DNA of 64,000 bases, from assembly GCA_012838795.1 (NCBI GenBank), contig DUOO01000056.1, forward strand, positions 1 to 64,000, read 5' to 3'. This stretch comes from Clostridiaceae bacterium. GTDB taxonomy: Bacteria; Bacillota; Clostridia; Saccharofermentanales; DTU023. The first letter of the stretch is position 1; each line of letters opens with the position of its first letter. The position numbers and the translations under genes were made by a program. The notes below the pieces were generated by a model, which had not been told where the DNA came from, ran no database searches, and saw only the letters and a program-made list of their open reading frames with translations. Below are positions 38,743 to 47,966 of this stretch, piece by piece.

Positions 38743-40254
38743 TTACTTTGCAGAAGCCGCTCGTAAAATATTCTCTTTAGTCATATTTTCACCTTCGTAC
38801 ACTCCGGAAATTTTCCCTTGTGCCAGAACAACAATCCTGTCACTAACTGATAAAATTTCTTCTGTTTCAGAAGACACGAAGATAATGCTTAATTTTTGCT
38901 CAGCAGATAGTTCACTTATGATCTTATATAATTCGTGTTTTGCCCCAATATCTACACCTTTTGTCGGTTCATCCAGTAACAAAACGGAAGGATTCGTTAA
39001 CAATCCTTTTCCTATTACAACTTTTTGTTGGTTACCGCCACTTAAAGATATAATCAAGTCATTTGTTTTGCCTATTTTAATTTGCAAATCTTCAATTATA
39101 TTATCAATTGCCTGTTCACGTTTTCTGTTCGAAATTATACCTGCTGTTGCATAATTAGATTCACTGGATAAAGATAAGTTTTGCAAAATAGATCTGGTCT
39201 TGATCAATCCTTGACCTTGTCGATCTTCCGGAACCATATAAAATCCTCTGCTGATTTGATCACAGATATCAAAGTTCTTTATTATCTCATCTTTATAAAA
39301 AATATTTCCCGTAATGCCATTTCTCAAACCCATCAAACATTCTAAAACTTCTGTCCGTCCTGATCCCAGCAAGCCAAAAAAACCAAGAATTTCACATTCT
39401 TTCAGCTCAAAGCTAACATCTTCAAGAATTTTTCCTCGTTCCGGTTCGAATAAAGATAAATTTTGCACTTCCAGAATATTTTTACCGATTTGTTTATCCG
39501 AATTTCGATAATTTTTTTGCCCTTGTTTACCGATCATTTTCTCAGCTATCCATTCCAGATTAATTTGATCAGCTCTTTCATGTGCAACCAGTTTTCCGTC
39601 GCGTAAAACTGTCACATAATCTGAAATTGATAAGACTTCTTCAAGTTTATGAGAAATATACAGGATAGTAATACCCATCTCTTTCAGATCCCGGACAATG
39701 TCCAGTAAAACTTCTACCTCCGCATTACTTAAAGAAGAAGTTGGTTCGTCCATAATCAATATCTTGAGATCTTCTTCGGCTAAAGCCTTGGCGATCTCTA
39801 CAATTTGACGTTCACCTACTTTTAATTCAGAAACCTTTTTCGTCGGATCAATAGGATAATTTAATTTATCCAGAATTTTTGAAGCTTCTTCGATGTACTT
39901 CTTTCTATCAACAATTATTTTATTTTTGCTCGGTTTACCGATAAAGATATTTTCACTTACTGTTAAATTCGGAAATAAATTTAATTCTTGATGTATAATG
40001 CAAATTCCACATTTTCTGGCATCATCAACATTATTCAATTCAACTTTTTCACCTTGAACATAAATCTCTCCCGCAGATGCATTAATATTGCCTGCAAGAA
40101 TTTTCATCAAAGTTGATTTTCCTGCTCCGTTCTCTCCAACAATCGCATTTACTGTACCTGTTACGGCATGAAAATCTACATTATCCAAAGCTTTCGTTCC
40201 GGGATATTGTTTTGTCAATTTCTTTGTTTCTATACAATAATCTGAAGAGACCAT
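38743..40254 (-). CDS. CUT2 sugar ABC transporter ATP-binding protein (RbsA-like)
   Basis: GENGAGKSTLMKILAGN, LSGGNQQKVVIGKGL, LLDEPTKGVDIGAK. Confidence 0.93.
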   Translation of the reverse strand: MVSSDYCIETKKLTKQYPGTKALDNVDFHAVTGTVNAIVGENGAGKSTLMKILAGNINASAGEIYVQGEKVELNNVDDARKCGICIIHQELNLFPNLTVSENIFIGKPSKNKIIVDRKKYIEEASKILDKLNYPIDPTKKVSELKVGERQIVEIAKALAEEDLKILIMDEPTSSLSNAEVEVLLDIVRDLKEMGITILYISHKLEEVLSISDYVTVLRDGKLVAHERADQINLEWIAEKMIGKQGQKNYRNSDKQIGKNILEVQNLSLFEPERGKILEDVSFELKECEILGFFGLLGSGRTEVLECLMGLRNGITGNIFYKDEIIKNFDICDQISRGFYMVPEDRQGQGLIKTRSILQNLSLSSESNYATAGIISNRKREQAIDNIIEDLQIKIGKTNDLIISLSGGNQQKVVIGKGLLTNPSVLLLDEPTKGVDIGAKHELYKIISELSAEQKLSIIFVSSETEEILSVSDRIVVLAQGKISGVYEGENMTKENILRAASAK

Positions 40255-40256
40255 CT

Positions 40257-40844
40257 TTAATCACCCTCAACACTTATCGATGTCGGTGTTATCATCAATT
40301 CATTGTTGCTGACATATAAAAAGCCTTGTATGTCTATGGTTTTTCCAACTACTTCAACAGGATCAAATTCTTTAAGAATTTCATTTACCAAGTATTTATG
40401 CAGTTCACTGGAAACCGAAGCAAATTCGATTTGATTCTTAAAATGGTCTGCTTCAATAAAAGTAAGCCCGTCTCTTAAAGCAGTTCCTTTAAATATCGGT
40501 CCTATTTGAATTTTCAATGTCGGATTTTGATAATCAGAGACAATTAGACATTTATTCTGTGACGAATCATCAAATTCTTCAATTATTAATTTGTCATGAA
40601 TACAGTGTATTTTCTTACTATCGTCATGCAGTGCTTCTTCTATTGAAACGGAATTCTCGGATACAAAATCCGGAATTTCTTCTTCCCAATATTTTTTTAC
40701 TAAATTCACAATATCACCATTATCAGATTGTTCACCGTTTTCTTCATTAATATCCTTATCCGGTACTATTGTGCAAGAAGATAATATACTTATGAATACT
40801 ATGATAACAGCTAGTTTCAGCAATACTTTTTTCAAGCAATTCAT
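40257..40844 (-). CDS. DUF2291-type lipoprotein
   Basis: lipobox LSSCT; KIQIGPIFKGTALRDGLTFIEADHFKNQIEFASVSSELH pattern recalled for DUF2291; adjacent to rbsA-like gene. Confidence 0.72.
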   Translation of the reverse strand: MNCLKKVLLKLAVIIVFISILSSCTIVPDKDINEENGEQSDNGDIVNLVKKYWEEEIPDFVSENSVSIEEALHDDSKKIHCIHDKLIIEEFDDSSQNKCLIVSDYQNPTLKIQIGPIFKGTALRDGLTFIEADHFKNQIEFASVSSELHKYLVNEILKEFDPVEVVGKTIDIQGFLYVSNNELMITPTSISVEGD

Positions 40845-40994
40845 TTTTACCTCTATTTTCGATATGCGGAAAATATTCCTATACCCTACAGAATAATGTT
40901 CTTCGATCTAAATTCTATAAAGTTGTTATTAATACCACAGACATATATTTTCTATTAAAGTTTTCAAGATGTAGTAAATCATACAATTAATCGA

Positions 40995-41022
40995 GTTATG
41001 CGAGGTTTTCCTCGCATAACTT
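40995..41022 (-). terminator. hairpin downstream of SBP gene
   Basis: 12-bp perfect arms agttatgcgagg / cctcgcataact with 4-nt loop. Confidence 0.6.
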
Positions 41023-41067
41023 GATATTTAATAAACATTAAAAATTCATAAATTGTTTCTGACTTGA

Positions 41068-42198
41068 TTACTCAATAATTGCAAAGTCTTTTACATTATC
41101 TACATTGTCTTTAGTTATTAACAAACAATCTACAAGCTGCTTTTCAGGTTGTCCGGTAGAACCGGTTTTAACAAATAAATCCATTTGGTCAACACACATT
41201 GTTGCGCTGGTACTTACCAGATCCATAGCCGTAGCTACAATCTCACCGTTTCTGATACCTTCCAAAACTTCATCTATTCCATCAAAGCCCGCTATAACTA
41301 TATCCTCTTTACCTGCAGCTTTTGCGGCAGCTAAAGCTCCAAGAGCCATGTCATCATTACCACAAATTATGCCTTTGATATCGGGATTTTCTTGCAGGAC
41401 TGATTCTACTTTAGCAAAAGCTTCATTACGATCCCAATTTGCACTTTGTTGAGAAACTAACTCGAGATCCGGATACTGACTCAATACTTCCGCAAATGCG
41501 TCAGATCTGATCTTAGATTGAGTATCAGATTCTTTACCGACTAATTCAGCATATTTGCCTTCTTCACCCATTCCTTCTGCAAAAGCCATCGCTACTTCGC
41601 TTGCTCCTGAATAATTATTAGCAGTAATTTGGGTTATTGCTATACCGTTTTCATTGATTTCACGGTCAAGTAAGAATACGGGTACACCTGCATCAGTTGC
41701 TTTTTTTACCGACTCGATAGATGCATCTGAACCGGCGTTATCACAAATAATTGCCAGTGCTTTATCCGAAATTGCCGAATCAAACAATTGACTTTCTTTT
41801 TGTGCATCATCATCATGCGATACTAATTTTGCTTCATAGCCTAATTCAACTAATCTTTTTTCTGAAAAATTATAAATTGCATCAAAATATGCGTTTTCTC
41901 TGGAAGCTGCAATTACATATACCAGTTTGCTATCCGGATTTGCTAATTCAAATGCTGCATCTGAAGGCTCTTCTTCCACTTCTTCAACTTCTTCTTCAGC
42001 TTTTTCAGTTTCTTCTTCTTTAGCTTCTTCAGTTTCTTCTGCTTCTTCTTTACCTGCATCTTCTGCAGCTTCGGTTTTTTCTTCAACCTTTTTGTCTGAA
42101 TCTTTCTCAGACTCTTCGTCTTTTCCTTTGCATCCTACTACTGTCAGAAGCATAACAACTACTAATAACAGAGCAGAAATTATTCTTAGTTTTTTCAT
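41068..42198 (-). CDS. sugar ABC transporter substrate-binding lipoprotein (RbsB-like) with acidic linker
   Basis: start trimmed to MKKLRIISALLLVVVMLLTVVGCKG with aggaggaa RBS; YVIAASRENAYFDAIY, ICGNDDMALGALAAA. Confidence 0.9.
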   Translation of the reverse strand: MKKLRIISALLLVVVMLLTVVGCKGKDEESEKDSDKKVEEKTEAAEDAGKEEAEETEEAKEEETEKAEEEVEEVEEEPSDAAFELANPDSKLVYVIAASRENAYFDAIYNFSEKRLVELGYEAKLVSHDDDAQKESQLFDSAISDKALAIICDNAGSDASIESVKKATDAGVPVFLLDREINENGIAITQITANNYSGASEVAMAFAEGMGEEGKYAELVGKESDTQSKIRSDAFAEVLSQYPDLELVSQQSANWDRNEAFAKVESVLQENPDIKGIICGNDDMALGALAAAKAAGKEDIVIAGFDGIDEVLEGIRNGEIVATAMDLVSTSATMCVDQMDLFVKTGSTGQPEKQLVDCLLITKDNVDNVKDFAIIE

Positions 42199-42262
42199 TT
42201 TTCCTCCTATACAATATGCACCTATAGAATCGAGTACATAAAAATTCATGCATATTTCTAAT

Positions 42263-42302
42263 AGTATATTCTTTATGTACTTGAGTACATAAAGAATATA
42301 CT
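42263..42302. promoter_or_regulatory. 18-bp-arm perfect inverted repeat upstream of the SBP gene
   Basis: agtatattctttatgtac-ttga-gtacataaagaatatact. Confidence 0.8.
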
Positions 42303-42387
42303 AGATAATAAAACAAGTCAATATGAATTTTTCAATATATTTTTATGTATATAGCACAATCGTTAGTTTCAGCACAGTCACATTTTT

Positions 42388-43623
42388 CTAAAATAAACCT
42401 ATACTAAATAAAACGCCTATCAAAACAGAAATCGGTGCAGTAATAAAACGTGAAAGCAATATAGCAGGTACCGCTATTCTTGACGTATCAGGTTCAGCTT
42501 CCCCCAAGGCTGCGGCTACCGGAATAAAATCACATGCATCAATAACACCGATTGCAAACAGTGCAGGAAGTGCCAGTTGAGGAGACACTGCTCCGTTCGC
42601 TATAGATGTACCGATAAAGATACCTAAAACCGATTGAATCGCCGCTCCTGGCGCAAGCAGAGGAGACAAGACAGGTATACTGATAATTAAGGCTAAAACG
42701 ATTATCCCTATTACTGACCCTGTTAACGGTTCCAGGGAATTAGCAATAAAATTACCAAACCCGGTTTTCGTAATTATTGCAATAATAAGTGAAATGAAAA
42801 CCATAAACGGTAAAACATTTTTTAGCATCATATCAATGGCATCACGAGCTCCTTGGTAAAATAAATTAACAATTTTTCCTATTACTCTGCCGATTTTCTC
42901 CATGATTTCTCTTATTGCGCTGGTTAACTTGCTTTCCTTATTTTTTGTTATTTCAGAAGTATCATTGTCAGTTGAAGTATTATCTTCTGTTACGTTAACA
43001 TCCGATGCAGATGCTGTTACATTTTCTTCATCTGTCTGTACGCTGTCATCAGGAGAAATATCAGATACAGAATTGTCCTTATTGCTTATCCCTCTATTTA
43101 CATTAATTTCTTCCTTTTTGGCCATCAAGACCCAAATGGTCTCTGTTACATATGCTCTTATTATTGCTAAAACCCAGCCTCCGATAAAAAATCGGATCGC
43201 TAATGCTGATATTGAATGCCCTAATCTTTGAACACCTTCTGCAATACCTAACCAAATAAAAAGTTCAGCCGGGTTTGCATGTGGAAATAACGATAACATT
43301 GGTCCGTTTGTTGTTGAAACAGCATCTATATATCCTGCCCTCTGTCTTTGAGGCAAAAACTTCGCACCGGAAAAAACCATGGGATTACAAAGGAAGAACC
43401 AGCCTAAAAAAGGTAATACTGTATAAGATAATATTTTATATTTACTTAAAAATTTTGAAATTCGATCCATTCTCTCCTTGCCTATCATGGCTGCAATAGC
43501 ATTAAAACACGTCATTAACACCAACACCATTGGCACTATTCCGGATAACAAATCTACAAAAGTATCACCTGCTTCGCTGAAAATCTCTTGAAATTTATCA
43601 ACAAAGATCGCTACTTTATCCAT
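42388..43623 (-). CDS. glucitol/sorbitol-PTS-like membrane protein: SrlA (IIC) region fused to SrlE C-terminal membrane region, no recognisable IIB
   Basis: N-half LPFLGWFFLCNPMVFS...LFPHANPAELFIWLGIA resembles SrlA; C-half GARDAIDMMLKNVLPFM...SPLLAPGAAIQSVLGIFIG...QLALPALFAIGVIDACDFIPVAAALGEAEPDTSRIAVPAILLSRFITA resembles SrlE; start trimmed to MDKVAIFVDKF with aggaaagg RBS. Confidence 0.8.
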   Translation of the reverse strand: MDKVAIFVDKFQEIFSEAGDTFVDLLSGIVPMVLVLMTCFNAIAAMIGKERMDRISKFLSKYKILSYTVLPFLGWFFLCNPMVFSGAKFLPQRQRAGYIDAVSTTNGPMLSLFPHANPAELFIWLGIAEGVQRLGHSISALAIRFFIGGWVLAIIRAYVTETIWVLMAKKEEINVNRGISNKDNSVSDISPDDSVQTDEENVTASASDVNVTEDNTSTDNDTSEITKNKESKLTSAIREIMEKIGRVIGKIVNLFYQGARDAIDMMLKNVLPFMVFISLIIAIITKTGFGNFIANSLEPLTGSVIGIIVLALIISIPVLSPLLAPGAAIQSVLGIFIGTSIANGAVSPQLALPALFAIGVIDACDFIPVAAALGEAEPDTSRIAVPAILLSRFITAPISVLIGVLFSIGLF

Positions 43624-43852
43624 AAAACAACCTTTCCTCAAAAAATAACATCTCAATTTTTGCAAAAAATTAACGACATATCAATTGTATATGAAATCAG
43701 ATGCGATATCAGCAATATAAAAATTCTTATTAAATATTTCAATTATAAACCTGATAAGTGTTTGGGAACAAAATTCATACTCTTGATAATAAACTCAGAT
43801 TGATAAATAATGTTCCAAAAAAATTTGATTAAATGAAGAAAACCTGAAAAAC

Positions 43853-45064
43853 TTAAGCTATATTTTTGGGACCGTACTTATCAAAGAAGTCAATTAGAAT
43901 ATTAAAGTCCATACCGGAGCGTAAAATATCAATCTGCTCAAGTAATATTATTAAGTGCAGAGAATTCTGTTCTTTATAAAGCAAGGATATTTTTTCTTCC
44001 AGATAACTTTCAATATTATCGAATTTAAAATCTTCACATTTTTCTAAGACTAATAAACCGGCAGCAACTCCTAAAGAAATATGATTCGGACAAATTCCTT
44101 GTTCCAGACACATAAAATAAGCTCCAAAAAATCTGTCTTCCAAACTTAATTTTCTTAACGGATCTTGTCCGACTCTTTTACATGTATCTTGTAAAGCTTT
44201 ATTGCCAAATCTCATTAATAAATTATCAACATGATCTGTTAACCCCTCTATCGGTTCTTGATATTTTTTTGACAATGCAACTGCCGCCTCCAACATTGCA
44301 GCTCTGACAAAATATCTGATTATCGGGTTCATAATTGCTTGCCATATATATTCATAATCAAAATATTGAGCCAAGTATGCAGTCATACTATGTCCCATAT
44401 TATGTAAATATAATTTACGATCGGAATAAAAATCAAAAATAACATTCGGATCCCATATTAATCCGGGTATCTCGGGAATTTTGCCTTTGAGCGCGGAACC
44501 GTCATATGGCAAAAACTTATATTGCTCAACTTTAATTGCAGCAGGATGTATATCTTTGATTTCCGGCGAACTTACCGGAATCATCCTGCCTATTGAAGTT
44601 GAAATAAGTCCGGTTTTTTCATTAAACAAATCAATTTGTGTTTCCGGAATGTATTTAAGCAATAATGATCTCATATATTGATCAACATTGTGATAGTTTT
44701 CACATAAGAAAATATTAACAGGTCTTCCTGTAGTCAATATTCTTGATAAAACAGATTTTGCTAAAACCGGAGCAATCATCGGTAAGGCTTTTGCTCCCAC
44801 ACATGTAGCTATAATATCAGCATCAGTAACTTTTTGAATTACCGATAATTCATCATTGGAATTAATTGCACAGACATTAGTGATCCATTTGATTTGCCTG
44901 TCATCGTTATAAACAGCAATGTGCGGATATTGGTTTTTTTCGTTAATACTTTGAATTATTTCCTCATTAACATCTGCAAAACAAATTTCCAAATCGGCTT
45001 CCGAAAAAAGTTCGCCGATAAACCCTCTTCCGACATTACCTGCACCAAAAATAACTCCCTGCAT
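43853..45064 (-). CDS. mannitol-1-phosphate 5-dehydrogenase-like polyol-phosphate dehydrogenase
   Basis: VIFGAGNVGRGFIG N-terminus; LYLHNMGHSMTAYL. Confidence 0.83.
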   Translation of the reverse strand: MQGVIFGAGNVGRGFIGELFSEADLEICFADVNEEIIQSINEKNQYPHIAVYNDDRQIKWITNVCAINSNDELSVIQKVTDADIIATCVGAKALPMIAPVLAKSVLSRILTTGRPVNIFLCENYHNVDQYMRSLLLKYIPETQIDLFNEKTGLISTSIGRMIPVSSPEIKDIHPAAIKVEQYKFLPYDGSALKGKIPEIPGLIWDPNVIFDFYSDRKLYLHNMGHSMTAYLAQYFDYEYIWQAIMNPIIRYFVRAAMLEAAVALSKKYQEPIEGLTDHVDNLLMRFGNKALQDTCKRVGQDPLRKLSLEDRFFGAYFMCLEQGICPNHISLGVAAGLLVLEKCEDFKFDNIESYLEEKISLLYKEQNSLHLIILLEQIDILRSGMDFNILIDFFDKYGPKNIA

Positions 45065-45076
45065 TGTATACCACCT

Positions 45077-46117
45077 TTAAAATTGCTCAAATCCCGGCCA
45101 AGTTTCCTTCTCCATGCTATTATAAAAATCCCAAATTTCATTTTCCGGTAAAATTCCATTTGTAGGACCTTCTTCAATAATAGATGCATTGGAAGTGCCT
45201 ATTCCTAATTCTACGGATTTCTCTATTGAATAACCTTTCCATGCTCCATACAAAACTCCTGACAGGAAAGCATCTCCTGCTCCGGTTGTTCCCTTTATTT
45301 TTTCAGAAGGAATGTTCAATGCAGGTTTTACTGCAAAATTCCCTTTATTGTCAAGGCCTATTCCGCCTTCTCTGGCATGGATTACAACCCATTCTTTAAC
45401 ACCTAAATCAAATAATTTCTGACATAATTCCTTGCATACATCAACCAGAAGTTGTCCTGATGAATTTCTGACTTCAATGCCGACCGTACGAGAAGCTTCC
45501 TCTTCGTTAAGAATACAGTAATCTGTATATTTCACGGAATGAGGTACTATCTTTTGAAATCTGTCTGATTGCTCAGTCACTACATCAATTGATGTCTTTA
45601 TGCCGGCTGCTTGTGCATCGTGTAAAACTCTTGCCATCTTTGTACCGAATTCGGCATCAAAACTATCCAGTTTATCCAATAATAAAATATACCCGATATG
45701 TAAAATATCGGTTTCAATTTTATCAAAATCGAAATGCTCCGGTCCCAATTCCGAATTTGTTCCTTTAAAGCTGAAAAATGTACGGGTATGGTTGGTAACA
45801 TCTGCAATTACATCTGAAAAAGATGTTTGGGTATTCCCTCGAAATATTTGATCACAATTAATATTGGGATATTTTTTCATTTGGCTTATTATATAATCGC
45901 CGTCAGAATCATTTCCTACTAAACCCAAGGCATGTACCGGCAGATTTTCATCTAATCTGGCCAAACCGATCCCCGAATTACAGACTAAGCCGCCTAACGT
46001 GTCAAATGTTCGATTAATAGAAACAAGAGTAGAATGACCGGGGTATGTATCAACTTCTTTATTATGATCTACTATTAAATTTCCTGCTAATGTGATTCCT
46101 TTTTTCATTTTAGTCAC
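45077..46117 (-). CDS. PfkB-family carbohydrate kinase
   Basis: DTLGGLVCNSGIGLARL; GTTGAGDAFLSGVLYG. Confidence 0.9.
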   Translation of the reverse strand: MTKMKKGITLAGNLIVDHNKEVDTYPGHSTLVSINRTFDTLGGLVCNSGIGLARLDENLPVHALGLVGNDSDGDYIISQMKKYPNINCDQIFRGNTQTSFSDVIADVTNHTRTFFSFKGTNSELGPEHFDFDKIETDILHIGYILLLDKLDSFDAEFGTKMARVLHDAQAAGIKTSIDVVTEQSDRFQKIVPHSVKYTDYCILNEEEASRTVGIEVRNSSGQLLVDVCKELCQKLFDLGVKEWVVIHAREGGIGLDNKGNFAVKPALNIPSEKIKGTTGAGDAFLSGVLYGAWKGYSIEKSVELGIGTSNASIIEEGPTNGILPENEIWDFYNSMEKETWPGFEQF

Positions 46118-46275
46118 CTTTCATTTTTTAATATAAGTCATAAAATTAGTCATACTGATGATAAGCAAAAATCTAGTATATATTATAGCTCAAATTACAC
46201 AAATAATCATAAATTCCAAGGAACAATTACAAAGTATTGGTGTCAAAATCATTTTTTATAGAATTAAATATTAAA

Positions 46276-47046
46276 TCATAATCTTCCGATTTTTTTTCGA
46301 AAATCAATTAAACTATCTAAGATTTTTGATTTGTTTTCATGATCTCCGGAATTGTCAATTTCAAATATTAACATTCCTTTATATGATCTTGCCTTATTAA
46401 TGGAAATTAATTCAAGGATTTGAGCATTGCCAAAACCTAATTCTGTCTCTTCAATTTCAGAACTTGTTTGATCTTTGTCATCAGTTTTTTTCACAATGCC
46501 ATCTTTAAGTAATATTCCTTCAATATAATTTTTATAATTTGCGGGAAAATATGCATTATGTAATGGTAAAAATCCAAATTGCAAAAAATTTACCGGATTA
46601 AATAAAATACCGATATCAAATGGTATTTCGGCTTGAAAAGTATTTTTTAAAACAGTTATCTCATCTAAATCAGCTTGATTTTCAAATAATACTTTTATAT
46701 TGAAGCGGTTCGCCAATCGAACAATTTCTGAAATATCTTTGGCAAAAACTTCTGAAACACAAACTTTGTCAAATAATAAATATTTAACATCCAAAACAAC
46801 TAATTTTTCCATAAGGAGTAAAATATCCGATTTATTATTATCTAAAAACATTTTATACATCGGAATACAGAAGTTGTTCACAACAAGTAATTGATGGATC
46901 TTTTCAATTTCAAACCAAGTTGATTTACAAAGATCAATTTGCTCTTCATGAATATTAAAAGAATTAAACCCTGATTTTTTTGCCAGATAAATATATTCTG
47001 ATATATCTAAAGCATCATTATTTTTAATAGACAAAACATTATACAT
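46276..47046 (-). CDS. sugar phosphate isomerase/epimerase-like TIM-barrel protein
   Basis: start trimmed to MYNVLSIKNNDALD; xylose-isomerase-like TIM barrel pattern; weak. Confidence 0.6.
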   Translation of the reverse strand: MYNVLSIKNNDALDISEYIYLAKKSGFNSFNIHEEQIDLCKSTWFEIEKIHQLLVVNNFCIPMYKMFLDNNKSDILLLMEKLVVLDVKYLLFDKVCVSEVFAKDISEIVRLANRFNIKVLFENQADLDEITVLKNTFQAEIPFDIGILFNPVNFLQFGFLPLHNAYFPANYKNYIEGILLKDGIVKKTDDKDQTSSEIEETELGFGNAQILELISINKARSYKGMLIFEIDNSGDHENKSKILDSLIDFRKKIGRL

Positions 47047-47095
47047 ATTATCAACCTCAATAAAATTTTTAATATATGAAGAAATAAACTTCAAT

Positions 47096-47875
47096 CTACA
47101 TTTTTTCACCTTTTCTGGCTCTGGAACAAAAATCACAGTTCGGATTTTTACAAAGAAAATAATATGGATCTTCTGATAATTTCATCATACAGAAATCATG
47201 CAATTCTTTGGCATTCATCAGCTGAGTTACCGCATTTCCTACCTTACCGTAGCGAATTAATCCGTTTTCCCGAAGATCTGCTGTTATATTAATAAAATTT
47301 CTATGTCCTTCAGGAAAATCCACCAACTGAAATACTCCATTTCCATTGTATGGCGGATACAAGGGAGCCGGAATTTCAAGGCTCATGAAGTAAGACGCTT
47401 TGCTTTCATGTTCAAAAGCATGTAATATTGTGTTCCTGTCTTGATCAACTCCCAGTAATAAAACTTTGCCATTCCACTGCCAAAGTTTATAAAAAGGACT
47501 GCCGGCGCCACATCCGGAAGTGCATTTATCATGATCCGAACAAAATTCTTCTGCTTTATGGCCCAGAGCAACTACTGAATGAACCGGAAACAAACTTCTT
47601 ACTGCGCCTTTTGTGTTACGTAAAGTTTCAGATAATAAGCCAACATTTGATTTAGATGTTAAAGGATCAAACGGATCAAAAGGTGATGTCATTGCAGGCA
47701 TTGCCAAAAGTCCTTGCGGACCAAGTATTTCCATTAACACATCTATTACTGCTTCAGCACCGCCTTGAACTTTTCCGATACTTCCGAAAGCACTGTGAAC
47801 AAAAAGCAAATCACCTTCTTCCACACCGCATTGTCGAAATGAAAAACGTAATTCTTGCAGCCCTATAGTTTTCAT
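47096..47875 (-). CDS. AAC(3)-family (aminoglycoside 3-N-acetyltransferase fold) protein
   Basis: GDLLFVHSAFGSIGKVQGGAEAVIDVLMEILGPQGLLAMPAMTS pattern; Cys-rich tail CKNPNCDFC. Confidence 0.8.
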   Translation of the reverse strand: MKTIGLQELRFSFRQCGVEEGDLLFVHSAFGSIGKVQGGAEAVIDVLMEILGPQGLLAMPAMTSPFDPFDPLTSKSNVGLLSETLRNTKGAVRSLFPVHSVVALGHKAEEFCSDHDKCTSGCGAGSPFYKLWQWNGKVLLLGVDQDRNTILHAFEHESKASYFMSLEIPAPLYPPYNGNGVFQLVDFPEGHRNFINITADLRENGLIRYGKVGNAVTQLMNAKELHDFCMMKLSEDPYYFLCKNPNCDFCSRARKGEKM

Positions 47876-47966
47876 GATATTACCTCAAACTCATATTCTA
47901 AATTCTTTTGCTAAATCATTATTGTTTTAAAATAAAACCACTTGTGTTTTAAGAAATGTCCTTATT

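Noticed and set aside
47096-47875. Aminoglycoside resistance gene
   Set aside because: Family resemblance only; located in a sugar-catabolism operon with an apparently altered motif, no mobile-element context.
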